Part shown: positions 16,341-24,000 of the stretch, one piece after another | Position numbering within the stretch: the stretch's first letter is position 1 | How the letters are laid out: every line of letters begins with the position of its first letter | Assembly (NCBI GenBank): GCA_964585225.1 | Contig: CAZPCZ010000002.1 | Location: 1 to 59,418, forward strand | DNA length: 59,418 bases | Direction: 5' to 3' | Source of the DNA: CAZPCZ01 sp964585225 | GTDB lineage: Bacteria; Patescibacteriota; Patescibacteriia; JACPHY01 | Translations under genes and position numbers: made by a program | The notes under the pieces: model-generated | Told to the model about the DNA's origin: nothing | What the model saw: the letters and a program-made list of their open reading frames with translations, nothing else | The model's database searches: none

Positions 16341-16359
16341 TTGAGAAAGGAATTTCACG

Positions 16360-16383
16360 ATGGCCGCTCCAACTCGGCTATGA
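16360..16383 (+). CDS. Possible seven-codon leader peptide
   Basis: ATG 16360 with GAAAGGA upstream encodes MAAPTRL and stops at TGA 16381-16383, overlapping the endonuclease ATG as ATGA. This layout would couple translation of the endonuclease to the leader. The claim rests on layout alone. Confidence 0.35.
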   Translation: MAAPTRL

Positions 16384-16871
16384 CTTGGGCCTACATTGCT
16401 GGATTCTTTGATGGAGAAGGGAGTCTGTCCCGTAACGGTAATGGCTTCCGTGTCACTATTCCGCAAACAAATGTCGAGGTCCTCTGTACCATTCAACGAT
16501 TTGCTGGATACGGGAACGTCATTCACGTAACGAAACGACAACGCCATTGGAAAGAAAGTTGGATATACGCCGTCGCCAAGCAGGAAGAGGTGCTCCACTT
16601 TCTCCACAGAATCGGACCGTATCTCGTGGTCAAACGTAATCTGGTGAAGGCGGCACTGCCGGGCATTGCCCAAATGGTTGCTCAATACCGCCACGAGATG
16701 GTGCGTCGCAAACAACAATTCCGTACCGCAGTTTCGCTCCGGAAACGTGGATGGACATACCGCGATATTGGAAGGCGTCTGGGGATGGATTGGAGTTGGA
16801 CACGCCGGATCATCATGAAGGCTCCTACGAACCCGGACGGAACCACTACGGTGGGCGTAGCTCAATGGTAG
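16380..16871 (+). CDS. LAGLIDADG-type homing endonuclease-like protein
   Basis: A 163-residue protein with one LAGLIDADG helix, AYIAGFFDGEGSL (residues about 4-16), whose acidic residues bind the catalytic metal. A single motif implies it works as a homodimer. The C-terminal part (LRKRGWTYRDIGRRLGMDWS) looks like a helix-turn-helix. It is free-standing rather than in an intron. The frame runs 22 nt into the tRNA-His gene, so its last codons are tRNA sequence. The start ATG 16380 overlaps a tiny upstream frame; a TTG at 16341 is the alternative. Confidence 0.75.
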   Translation: MTWAYIAGFFDGEGSLSRNGNGFRVTIPQTNVEVLCTIQRFAGYGNVIHVTKRQRHWKESWIYAVAKQEEVLHFLHRIGPYLVVKRNLVKAALPGIAQMVAQYRHEMVRRKQQFRTAVSLRKRGWTYRDIGRRLGMDWSWTRRIIMKAPTNPDGTTTVGVAQW

Positions 16872-16925
16872 AGCACTGGTTTGTGGAGCCAGTGGCTGCG
16901 GGTTCGATCCCCGTCGCCCACCCCA
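16850..16925 (+). tRNA. tRNA-His (GUG)
   Basis: Acceptor GTGGGCG/CGCCCAC with the extra G-1 (16850) opposite C73, the tRNA-His identity pair. Anticodon stem CTGGT/GCCAG, loop TTGTGGA (GUG), T-arm CGGGTTCGATCCCCG, encoded CCA at 16923-16925. Its 5' part overlaps the end of the LAGLIDADG frame. Confidence 0.92.
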
Positions 16926-16941
16926 GAGTTCACTATTGGAA

Positions 16942-16969
16942 GACGACCACCCCGGAAGGGGTGGTCGTC
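16942..16969. terminator. Convergent hairpin terminator
   Basis: GACGACCACCCC and GGGGTGGTCGTC pair around GGAA between tRNA-His and the convergent hypothetical gene. TCTTCC follows on the minus strand. Confidence 0.65.
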
Positions 16970-16980
16970 GTGGTGCGGGC

Positions 16981-17496
16981 CTACAGTGCCCGGACGACGA
17001 GCGTGTCGCCGTCGCGGTGGATCGTGAACTGCTGGCCGTCGATCGTGAGCGACTCCGGCTCGACGAACTGCGCGCGATCGCAGAAGAGATCGGCGGTGAG
17101 GCCGGCGGCGGTCTGGGTGTCCGCTTCGGAGAGGCCGAGTCGGCGGGCTTCGATCTTTGCCTTCGCGAGCGCACGAACTTCCGCGTCCGTGCAGCGTGTG
17201 GTGCGCTCCGCGCTGGCTTCGGCCTGGTCGCAGATCACGTGGAGGAGACTGGCGATGCACGTCTCGGCGACCGGACGCCACGTGAGACGGTCGACGAGCG
17301 CTTCCTCTTCGTCCGTGAGCTGCCGGAGCGTCACGCCGGCCGCGACCGCCTCCGCTTCGAATTGGCGATCCACCTCCGACTGGGGGAACTTGATCGCCTT
17401 GGCGAGCTGGGCCTCGAGGAACAGCAGGAGCCGCTCCGTGAGCTTCTTCGCGTGCGGCAGTGCGCCCCGGAGGAGCGCGTCCTGAGCAGGATCCAT
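16981..17496 (-). CDS. Hypothetical protein, 171 residues
   Basis: Start ATG 17496 has AGGAGG upstream (spacing 11). The product is helical and soluble: an N-terminal amphipathic region (KKLTERLLLFLEAQLAKAIK), a middle DEEEALVDRL segment and a C-terminal strand pair (ESLTIDGQQFTIHRDGDTLV). No family recognised. It is monocistronic, with its own promoter and a strong hairpin on the 3' side, like the other orphan genes. Confidence 0.7.
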   Translation of the reverse strand: MDPAQDALLRGALPHAKKLTERLLLFLEAQLAKAIKFPQSEVDRQFEAEAVAAGVTLRQLTDEEEALVDRLTWRPVAETCIASLLHVICDQAEASAERTTRCTDAEVRALAKAKIEARRLGLSEADTQTAAGLTADLFCDRAQFVEPESLTIDGQQFTIHRDGDTLVVRAL

Positions 17497-17537
17497 GGAT
17501 CTCCGATGCCTCCTGTGCGATTGGGAACGAACACCTC

Positions 17538-17566
17538 ACCCTACCACACCCGCCCGCACGTGTCAA
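17538..17566 (-). promoter_or_regulatory. Promoter of the 171-residue gene
   Basis: Minus strand: TTGACA (17566-17561), 17 nt, TAGGGT (17543-17538). Confidence 0.75.
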
Positions 17567-17596
17567 CTACCGACAAAAAATCTGATGCAACGACGA

Positions 17597-17622
17597 GCCG
17601 CCCCGACGGACATCGGGGCGGC
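17597..17622. terminator. Hairpin terminator
   Basis: GCCGCCCCGA/TCGGGGCGGC with a 6-nt loop. It sits after the small minus-strand frame at 17638-17727 and before the promoter at 17566. Confidence 0.5.
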
Positions 17623-17637
17623 GTTCCTGTTCTGTCT

Positions 17638-17727
17638 CTACAAACTCTCCAACCACACGAACATGCCGAGCGAGGTGATGACGGCGATCGCGATGATGAT
17701 GTGCGACGCGCTGATCGTGATTTCCAT
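17638..17727 (-). CDS. Possible 29-residue single-pass membrane peptide
   Basis: ATG 17727 opens a frame with a hydrophobic core SHIIIAIAVITSLGMFVWL, ending at TAG 17638. It is followed by a terminator-like hairpin and preceded by another hairpin (17765-17803). There is no Shine-Dalgarno and no clear promoter, so this is a candidate only. Confidence 0.4.
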   Translation of the reverse strand: MEITISASHIIIAIAVITSLGMFVWLESL

Positions 17728-17764
17728 CGCAGTGTCCGCACGCGGTTTCGCGTACGAGTAATGA

Positions 17765-17803
17765 ACCCGGCAGTATTCAATCATTCGGATTGTACTGCCG
17801 GGT
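17765..17803. repeat. CCCGGCAGTA inverted repeat
   Basis: ACCCGGCAGTA and TACTGCCGGGT pair, with inner CAATC/GATTG. No T-tract on either side. Confidence 0.5.
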
Positions 17804-17848
17804 GAACAAGATATTTAACATACAATCACTGCGCCGTGACGCAAGATG

Positions 17849-17876
17849 TGGACAACTCACCACGAAACGCTACGAT
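17849..17876 (+). promoter_or_regulatory. Promoter giving a probably leaderless mRNA
   Basis: TGGACA (17849-17854), 16 nt, TACGAT (17871-17876). The expected start of transcription coincides with ATG 17883. Confidence 0.6.
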
Positions 17877-17882
17877 GGGGGC

Positions 17883-19493
17883 ATGGTTGCTGTCGAGACG
17901 CCACAGGAATCCTTCCGCAAGCTCTTCACGCACCCCCTGCTGCAGGGGGTGGTGCTCGTCGTGCTCAGCTTTGTCCTCGCGGTGTGGGTCGAGGTACCGA
18001 ATCGCTTCCCAGACCCCGATTCCTTCTACCACGCCGGCATGGCCGAGCTCGCATCCGAGGGTCGCTTCCCGAGCCGATTCCCGTGGCTCGAGCTCACGTC
18101 GCTCCGGGACACCTACGCCGACCTCCACCTCGTCTACCACCTCCTCCTCGTCCCGTTCGTGAAGGCGTTCGACCCGATGCCCGGCATCCGCATCGCGACG
18201 ATCACCGCGTTCGCGCTCCTCGCCATCGCCTTCTTCGTCCTCCTCCGTCGACTCACGGTCCGCGGCGCGTTCCTCTTCACGCTGCTCCTCCTTGGGAGCA
18301 GCGCGTTCGTGTTCCGTTTGAACCTCGCGAAGTCACAGGGGTTCGCGTTCATCGTGCTCTTCCTCGGACTCATCACCCTCCACCGCCGGTCGCGTACCGG
18401 CGTCTTCCTCGCTGCGGTCTTCGCCGCATGGATGTCGAGCCACTGGCCAGTCTACGTGGTCGCCGTTACCACGCTCGCCGCATGCCACGTCTTCGCCACC
18501 GTGCTCGGCGAGCCCGGGTCGTGGCGAACGATCCGACTGAGTCTCATGGAGGGGACGCGGCTCCTCGGGAGCGCGCTCGCCGGTGCGGCTGCTGGACTCG
18601 TCGTCCATCCGTACTTCCCGGGCATCCTCCATGTCGCAAAACAGCAGATTTGGGAGATCGCGCTCGTCGGCGGCGTCGCAGAGGCGAACGTCGGCATCGA
18701 GTGGGGCGCGCTCTCGCTGAGAGAGTTCGCTCGGTCAGTCGGCTTCCTCTTCCCGCTCATCGCGCTCGCGGCGGCCGGGACGCTCTCGACGGTGATCCGA
18801 CTCGTGCGTCGGTCAGAGGTCAATGCCCGCGATGCGGTCGCGCGGGTGCTCACGTTCGGACTCCTCACCACCGCATTCGCAGTGCTCACACTTCGGTCGC
18901 GACGGCACGTCGAGTTCTTCGTTCCGTTCGCCGTGCTCTTCGCTGCCGTTGGCATACAACCGTTCATCAGCTGGCTCTGGCCCCCGCGTGTGCAAGTCGG
19001 CTGGCGGCGACCCGGCGGTACCCGACGCGCGTTCTCCTCCATCATCCTCGTCGTCGCGATCTTGGGTTTCACGGTCGGGAGCTACCGAGCGATCCGTAAC
19101 CAACGACAGTACTTCCTCGACGGATTCCGCGGCGACCACCTCCGCGGCGCGGCGATGTGGGTCCGCGAGCACGTCCCGAAGGGCGAGCTCGTGTTCCACG
19201 GTGACTGGGATGACTTTCCATTCCTGTTCCTCTGGGATCGCGAGCATCGGTACCTCGTCGGGCTCGACCCACGGTTCGCATTCTGGGAGGACCACGATCG
19301 GTTCCGCGCCTGGCAGATGATCGGACGCGGCGATGCCACGGATGCCAGCCGCCGCATCGTCGAGGAATTCGGCGCGACGTACGCAGTCGTCGCGAACCAA
19401 CAGGACAAACTCCAGGCGGTACTCGGTGCCGATCAAGCCGCGACGATAGTGTACTCTGATGCGGACGCAAAAGTGTACGCGCTCCGGCATTGA
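17883..19493 (+). CDS. GT-C type membrane glycosyltransferase-like protein
   Basis: A 536-residue polytopic protein with about 10-11 membrane helices. An early extracytoplasmic loop contains NRFPDPDSFYHAGMAELASE, an acidic DPDSFYH motif typical of the first loop of GT-C enzymes (PMT/ArnT/STT3-like), followed by DLHLVYHLLLVPF. The C-terminal soluble part (MWVREHVPKGELVFHGDWDD) also fits that class. Likely role: sugar transfer from a lipid carrier at the membrane. ATG 17883 is chosen because the promoter ends 7 nt earlier. First of a run of glycosylation genes. Confidence 0.75.
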   Translation: MVAVETPQESFRKLFTHPLLQGVVLVVLSFVLAVWVEVPNRFPDPDSFYHAGMAELASEGRFPSRFPWLELTSLRDTYADLHLVYHLLLVPFVKAFDPMPGIRIATITAFALLAIAFFVLLRRLTVRGAFLFTLLLLGSSAFVFRLNLAKSQGFAFIVLFLGLITLHRRSRTGVFLAAVFAAWMSSHWPVYVVAVTTLAACHVFATVLGEPGSWRTIRLSLMEGTRLLGSALAGAAAGLVVHPYFPGILHVAKQQIWEIALVGGVAEANVGIEWGALSLREFARSVGFLFPLIALAAAGTLSTVIRLVRRSEVNARDAVARVLTFGLLTTAFAVLTLRSRRHVEFFVPFAVLFAAVGIQPFISWLWPPRVQVGWRRPGGTRRAFSSIILVVAILGFTVGSYRAIRNQRQYFLDGFRGDHLRGAAMWVREHVPKGELVFHGDWDDFPFLFLWDREHRYLVGLDPRFAFWEDHDRFRAWQMIGRGDATDASRRIVEEFGATYAVVANQQDKLQAVLGADQAATIVYSDADAKVYALRH

Positions 19494-19494
19494 A

Positions 19495-19586
19495 ATGGTT
19501 TCATTGTCTCATGGTTTCATTGTTCGATCAACCACGGCACCACGCCCAAAAACAATGAAGCAATGGAACAATGAAGCAATGGAACA
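19495..19586. repeat. AT-rich tandem repeat between genes
   Basis: Iterated TGGTTTCATTGT on the left and CAATGAAGCAATGGAA on the right, complementary to each other, so the spacer could fold. It directly abuts the next start codon. Confidence 0.65.
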
Positions 19587-20402
19587 ATGGTCGTCATCGT
19601 CCTCCCCACCCACAACGAGGCCGCGATCATCCGAGCGAACCTCGAACGCCTCCTCGCGTTCCTGTCCCAGGGTACCGCTCCCACCGATTTCAACGATCGT
19701 GGAAAAGGGTGGGATCGTCCGTCTACCGATCAATGGCGCGTTATCATCGCAGATAACGCCTCGACGGATGCCACACGGGCGATCGTGCGCGAGGTCGCGG
19801 CACGCGAGTCTTCTGTCGAGCTCCTCGAGATTCCCGAAGTCGGAAAAGGCGGCGCGGTGCTCGCAGCGTGGCAGAAAGCCGCTGGTCAAATGTCAAATGT
19901 CAAATGTCAAATGTCGCCGGTGTTCGTTTTCATGGACGCCGACCTGGCGACGGACCTCGCGGCGCTCCCCGCCCTCATCTCCGCCATCCGCAACGGCCCG
20001 CCTTCGCGAAACGCTCCGGCGAGGGAACCTGCCGACATCGCCGTCGGCTCACGCTACCTCCCCGGGAGCCGCACCGAGCGCGGTAGCCTCCGACGGCTCA
20101 CCTCGTGGTGCTACCGCCTACTCCTGCGATTGCTCTTCAGTCTCCACGTTTCTGATCCTCCGTGCGGATTTAAGGCGGTGAACGAGCGGGTGGTGCGGGA
20201 GATCGCGCCGCTCGTACGCGACCGGCAATGGTTTTTCGACACCGAGCTCCTCATCCGCGCGCAGGCAGCGGGCATGCACATCGCGGAGGTCCCGGTGACG
20301 TGGCACGAGCCGCGTCGTGACCGCTCATTCGGAAAGGTCCTCCGCATCACGTGGAGCGACCTTCTGGCGATGTGGCGGCTCCGACGTGAGCTCCGCGCGT
20401 AA
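19587..20402 (+). CDS. Family 2 glycosyltransferase, dolichyl/polyprenyl-phosphate glucosyltransferase-like
   Basis: A 271-residue cytoplasmic GT-A enzyme. The N-terminus is VVIVLPTHNEAAIIRANLER, then IIADNASTDATR (UDP binding), the metal-binding FMDADLATD and GSRYLPGSRTERG, with FFDTELLIRAQ acceptor residues. It most resembles Alg5-type transferases that load a lipid phosphate carrier, fitting the neighbouring GT-C proteins. The GQMSNVKCQMSP segment comes from a TCAAATGTCAAATG repeat (19885-19914). No Shine-Dalgarno precedes the start. Confidence 0.85.
   Translation: MVVIVLPTHNEAAIIRANLERLLAFLSQGTAPTDFNDRGKGWDRPSTDQWRVIIADNASTDATRAIVREVAARESSVELLEIPEVGKGGAVLAAWQKAAGQMSNVKCQMSPVFVFMDADLATDLAALPALISAIRNGPPSRNAPAREPADIAVGSRYLPGSRTERGSLRRLTSWCYRLLLRLLFSLHVSDPPCGFKAVNERVVREIAPLVRDRQWFFDTELLIRAQAAGMHIAEVPVTWHEPRRDRSFGKVLRITWSDLLAMWRLRRELRA
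19885..19914. repeat. TCAAATG tandem repeat inside the GT2 gene
   Basis: About four copies of a 7-8 nt AT-rich unit, in frame just ahead of the DxD strand. Confidence 0.7.
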
Positions 20403-20441
20403 CCGCCCGCCGCCTTCCTTTCGTACCACCAACCCTCATAC

Positions 20442-20477
20442 CTCCACTATTTCCACGGCCGTGAGTTTAGTGGAGGC
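20442..20477 (+). other. Hairpin with palindromic CACGGCCGTG loop, copy 1
   Basis: CCTCCACTA pairs with TAGTGGAGG (9 bp); the loop holds the self-complementary CACGGCCGTG. A second copy at 23939 keeps the design with a compensated stem. Confidence 0.55.
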
Positions 20478-20530
20478 CCGTCGGAAGAAATGATCAAGAC
20501 TGTCTCTGGGGTGACCCGGTGTGAAACGAA

Positions 20531-20555
20531 AGCGGCCCGCCTAGGGCGGACCGCT
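20531..20555. terminator. Hairpin in the 20.4-20.6 kb spacer
   Basis: AGCGG.CCGCC and GGCGG.CCGCT pair around a short loop. Position between convergent genes suggests termination. Confidence 0.45.
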
Positions 20556-20598
20556 CAGCACACAAATCAAGCACCGCCTCCCGCATGGTACGGTTAAC

Positions 20599-20620
20599 GA
20601 CGGGGACCGAAGTCCCCGTC
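20599..20620 (-). terminator. Hairpin after the two-helix membrane gene
   Basis: GACGGGGAC/GTCCCCGTC with loop CGAA, 24 nt beyond the stop at 20645; GTTAACC follows on the minus strand. Confidence 0.5.
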
Positions 20621-20644
20621 TCTCACGATACCCATGCTCGCGGA

Positions 20645-21109
20645 TCAGCCCGCGGCGGGCGATGCCGGGGCCGGGATCGGCGGCAGCAGCTTCGCGTACC
20701 ACGCGTCCGACTGGCGGATCTCCTCGGCTGCGATGCGGCAGCGCTCGTTGCACGTGATGAGCACGAGGAGGCGCTCGTACACCGCCGACGTGCGTGCCCG
20801 CGCGTGGCCGTTCGCGATGCCGTAGGCGATCACCATCGAGATCGCCGTGATCATGATCGTGGTGATGATGCCCGTACGGAAGGTTGCGACCGTAGCGACG
20901 ACGGCGATGAGCGCGATGATGAACGCGCTCAATCCCGTGAGCGCGGCAGCGACCACCGGCAGCCCGTCGAGGCTCTTGGTGCGCTCTACCAACCCGAAAA
21001 ATTCGCCAATCTCCGCGCGCTCGGGTGGTGTGAGGTCGTCGGTGCGGACGAGGATCATCCGTCCGTGCCCCTCCAGCGGGTGCATCGTCTGGAATCCTTG
21101 GTGAACCAT
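20645..21109 (-). CDS. Two-helix membrane hypothetical protein
   Basis: A 154-residue protein with start ATG 21109 after AAGGAAGG. An N-terminal soluble part (TDDLTPPERAEIGEFFGLVE) leads to two membrane helices (LPVVAAALTGLSAFIIALIA and IITTIMITAISMVIAYGIA), then a soluble tail with ERLLVLITCNERCRIAAEEI. No family recognised. It has its own minus promoter region (TTGACA at 21180-21175, with a poorly spaced -10) and a hairpin at its 3' side. A longer in-frame reading reaching 21514 runs through the divergent gene and was rejected. Confidence 0.7.
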   Translation of the reverse strand: MVHQGFQTMHPLEGHGRMILVRTDDLTPPERAEIGEFFGLVERTKSLDGLPVVAAALTGLSAFIIALIAVVATVATFRTGIITTIMITAISMVIAYGIANGHARARTSAVYERLLVLITCNERCRIAAEEIRQSDAWYAKLLPPIPAPASPAAG

Positions 21110-21259
21110 TGATCGCCTTCCTTCCTTGTTGTGGTGAAATGGACTAACGGTAGCATCGCATGTCACGAGGAGCGTGTCAAGCTGCGGTTGCGAGAGTACG
21201 ATCGTGCAGCCGTGTGAGATCCTTCTCCGCCAATGGCGGATCAGGACGAACGGAAGACC

Positions 21260-23821
21260 ATGCGCGTCACCATCGTCATCCCCACGTACAACGAACGCGA
21301 GAATCTGCGACCGCTCATCGAGCGGATCGCGGCATTGCCCACTCCGTACGACGTCCTCATTGTCGACGATAACTCTCCGGATGGTACCGGTGATCTTGCA
21401 GAGGAGCTCGCGCGTCACCCCCTCCCGCTCCCCCTCAAAACGAGGGGGAGGGTCCGCGTCCTTCGCCGTGAGCGCAAAGAGGGCCTCGGGGCCGCGTACG
21501 TCGCGGGATTCCATGAGGCGTTGACGCAGGGGGCGGAGGTCATCGTCCAGATGGATGCGGACGGCTCACATGATCCGAGCGAGCTCCTGGGGATGATCGA
21601 GGCGCTCTCCACGAGAACGAAGACGAATCCACGAATGGACACGAATCTACGAAATATTCGTGACATTGGTGTTCATTCGCGAATTCGTGCTCCCGTGGAT
21701 CTCGTCATTGGTTCTCGCCGCGTCCCCGGCGGGCGCATCGTCGGTTGGGGCCTGCACCGCCGCCTCGCGAGCTGGATGGCGCAAGTCCTCGCCCGCGTCC
21801 TGCTCGGCTTCCGCGCCCGCGATATCACGAGCGGGTTCCGGGTGTGGCGCGCAGCGGCGCTCCGAGTGGCGCTCGACTACCCTCCCCCTCAACTCCCTCT
21901 CCCGAGGGGAGAGGGAGAAAAGAGAAGAGAACATCTCGCATCTGGCTATGCGTTCCAAGAGGAACTCCTCTACCGGGCAGAGCAGCTCGGGCTCCGCGTT
22001 GCCGAGCACCCGATCACCTTCCGCGACCGCGAGCGCGGTCGCTCGAAACTTGGGATCCGTGACATCCTCGGGTTCTTCCGATCGCTCGCGCGCCTGTGGT
22101 GGTCCGATCGCGAGCGCCGCTTCGCGGTGTGGCTCGGCGTGAGTCTTGTAGTCCTCACGAGCCTCCCGTACCTCTACGGCTGGCTCCGCACGCCACCCGG
22201 CCACGTGTACACCGGCGTCCACGCGCTCGCGTCCGGCGACATGGCCGTGTACGGCTCGTACATCGAGCAGGTCCGCGATGGTCGGTGGCTGTTCGTGGAT
22301 CTCTTCACCTCCGAATGGCCGCAGCGCGGACTCCTCAATATCTTCTGGCTCCCGGTTGGCCTCCTCGCGCGCGTCGCCCACCTCCCGACCATCCTCACCT
22401 TCCATCTCGCACGCGTGCTCCTCATCATCCCGTTCGTGCTGTTCCTCGCCCGGTTCGTCGCTGCGTTTCTCCGCACGCCGATCGCGGGGTTCCCGCTCCG
22501 TACCGTGCACCGGATTGCACTCCTCTTCCTCGCGTTCTCCTCGGGCCTCGGCCCGCTCGTCGCAAACGCGATTCTGCCGCTCTCGAACGCACGCTGGCGC
22601 ACCGGCTATGACTTCTGGCCCATGGACCTCTGGGTACCGGAGTCCAACACGTTCCTCACGCTCTTCCAATCCCCTCACTTCATTGCGTCACTCTGGCTCC
22701 TCCTCGCGATCATCCTCGCAACTCTACGTTTTGCCGAGCAGAGACAAGCGGGGTCGGCACATGATACGAGATCCTTCGCTTCACTCAGGATGACACAGCG
22801 GTGGGGTCGCTCCATCTTCGCTGGTATCGCCGCGCTCGCACTTTTCCAATTCCACCCATTCTACGTCCCAACCGTCGCGGTGCTGCTCGCCGCGTGGACA
22901 GTCGTCGAGTCGATCGTCGCTCGTCGCGTTCGCTGGGACCTCGTCGGCCACGGCGCAATCGTCGGCATCCTCAGCGCCCCGTCCGTGCTCTCCCACCTCT
23001 GGCTCGTCCAGACGGATCCGATCACGAGCGCGCGCGCGAGCCAGAACCTCCTCTTCACGACCGACTGGTGGCTCGTCGCGCTGAGCTACGGCTTCCTCGT
23101 CCCGCTCGCTGCAATCGGAATCGCACGGCTCTTTCGTGGACGAACGATCGAGGGACGGCTGCTCCTTGTCTGGCTCGTCGCGACCATCGTCCTCATGTAC
23201 TCCCCGCTCACCTGGCAACGCCGGCTCGTCGAGGGGCTCCACGTCGTCGTCGTACTCATCGCAATCCTCGGGCTCTTCCCGTTCCTCGCGTGGCTGCGAG
23301 CGCGCGCCCCAAAATGGGTCCATCGGTACGCATGGGGCGTTACCACCGCGACCATCATCGCCATCCCGCTCTTCGGCGTCTCCACCGTCGTGAACCTCGT
23401 GCGGGATGTCGTCCTCTACACGATCCGATTCCCGCAGTCGATCCCGCGTCACTCGTTCTACTACCCCAGCGATGCGCTCGATGCGATGCGCTGGATCCGG
23501 GGACACGCGCCGCTCGGCGAAGCGACGTTCGCGGTCGGCATTGATGGGCATTTCCTTCCAATGTTCGCCGCGCGACAGACCGTCCTCGGGCATGGCGTCG
23601 AGACCGCGCACTTCGTCGAGAAGTACGAAACGAGCTACGCGCTCTCGCTCGGGCGACTCTCCCCAACCGAGGCACGCGCATTCCTCGAACGCGAGCGCGC
23701 ACGTTTCATCCTCGTCACGGATGCGAGCCGCGGCCTCTGGACCATTGATCCCGCCTCGCTCCCCGGCGCGACACTCGCGTACCGGAACGGCGGGGCGGAG
23801 ATGTATGAGTTGAGGCCGTAG
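21260..23821 (+). CDS. GT2 dolichyl-phosphate mannosyltransferase-like domain fused to GT-C membrane domain
   Basis: A protein of about 853 residues. The N-terminal GT2 domain starts MRVTIVIPTYNERENLRPL and has VDDNSPDGT, the metal-binding QMDADGSHDP, GSRRVPGG and the DITSGFRVW acceptor region, as in DPM1-type enzymes. From about residue 290 a polytopic domain with about 11 helices follows. It contains ALASGDMAVYGSYIEQ and SPHFIASLWLLL and ends in a soluble domain with MRWIRGHAPLGEATFAVG. One chain could both charge a lipid carrier and transfer the sugar. Four repeat-derived segments interrupt it. ATG 21260 fits the family N-terminus; ATG 21233 is the alternative. Confidence 0.8.
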   Translation: MRVTIVIPTYNERENLRPLIERIAALPTPYDVLIVDDNSPDGTGDLAEELARHPLPLPLKTRGRVRVLRRERKEGLGAAYVAGFHEALTQGAEVIVQMDADGSHDPSELLGMIEALSTRTKTNPRMDTNLRNIRDIGVHSRIRAPVDLVIGSRRVPGGRIVGWGLHRRLASWMAQVLARVLLGFRARDITSGFRVWRAAALRVALDYPPPQLPLPRGEGEKRREHLASGYAFQEELLYRAEQLGLRVAEHPITFRDRERGRSKLGIRDILGFFRSLARLWWSDRERRFAVWLGVSLVVLTSLPYLYGWLRTPPGHVYTGVHALASGDMAVYGSYIEQVRDGRWLFVDLFTSEWPQRGLLNIFWLPVGLLARVAHLPTILTFHLARVLLIIPFVLFLARFVAAFLRTPIAGFPLRTVHRIALLFLAFSSGLGPLVANAILPLSNARWRTGYDFWPMDLWVPESNTFLTLFQSPHFIASLWLLLAIILATLRFAEQRQAGSAHDTRSFASLRMTQRWGRSIFAGIAALALFQFHPFYVPTVAVLLAAWTVVESIVARRVRWDLVGHGAIVGILSAPSVLSHLWLVQTDPITSARASQNLLFTTDWWLVALSYGFLVPLAAIGIARLFRGRTIEGRLLLVWLVATIVLMYSPLTWQRRLVEGLHVVVVLIAILGLFPFLAWLRARAPKWVHRYAWGVTTATIIAIPLFGVSTVVNLVRDVVLYTIRFPQSIPRHSFYYPSDALDAMRWIRGHAPLGEATFAVGIDGHFLPMFAARQTVLGHGVETAHFVEKYETSYALSLGRLSPTEARAFLERERARFILVTDASRGLWTIDPASLPGATLAYRNGGAEMYELRP
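21418..21455. repeat. CCCTCCCGCTCCCCC repeat, first insert in the fusion gene
   Basis: Inverted CCCCTC..GAGGGG arms; adds HPLPLPLKTRGRVR between two conserved GT2 motifs. Confidence 0.65.
21606..21692. repeat. ACGAATCCACGAATGG repeat, second insert
   Basis: Iterated ACGAAT(C/G) words with complementary ATTCGTG words; adds about 29 residues (RTKTNPRMDTNLRN..). Confidence 0.7.
21880..21932. repeat. CCCTCTCCCGAGGGGAGAGGG repeat, third insert
   Basis: Strong inverted repeat; adds PPPQLPLPRGEGEKRREH. Confidence 0.7.
22737..22803. repeat. CGAGATCCTTCGCTTCACTC repeat, fourth insert
   Basis: Member of the family seen at 14843; adds TRSFASLRMTQRWG between two membrane helices. Confidence 0.7.
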
Positions 23822-23856
23822 GAGGAGTAGAGGTGTAGAGGAGTAGATGGAGACAG

Positions 23857-23886
23857 ACGCCCCACCAGGTGAACCCGGTGGGGCGT
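23857..23886 (+). terminator. Terminator of the fusion gene
   Basis: ACGCCCCACC/GGTGGGGCGT with a 10-nt loop, followed by TCCACGTTCC. Confidence 0.55.
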
Positions 23887-23938
23887 TCCACGTTCCGTAG
23901 TCCGTCAACTCTCGCTCGGCAACCCTCACGAAAGGAAA

Positions 23939-23976
23939 CCTCCCCCTATTTTCACGGCCGTTGGTTTAGGGGGAGG
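23939..23976 (+). other. Hairpin with CACGGCCG loop, copy 2
   Basis: CCTCCCCCTA pairs with TAGGGGGAGG (10 bp), loop with CACGGCCG, followed by CCTTTTC. Compared with copy 1 the stem changes CCAC/GTGG to CCCC/GGGG, which keeps pairing. Confidence 0.6.
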
Positions 23977-24000
23977 CCTTTTCTATCTTGGTCGTCACCA

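Noticed and set aside
19885..19914. CRISPR-like repeat TCAAATGTCAAATG
   Set aside because: Units are 7-8 nt with no spacers and lie in a coding gene; it is a simple tandem repeat.
21175..21180. TTGACA as a normal promoter for the 154-residue membrane gene
   Set aside because: The best -10 (TACCGT) is 22 nt away, so the pairing is poor; not listed as a promoter feature.
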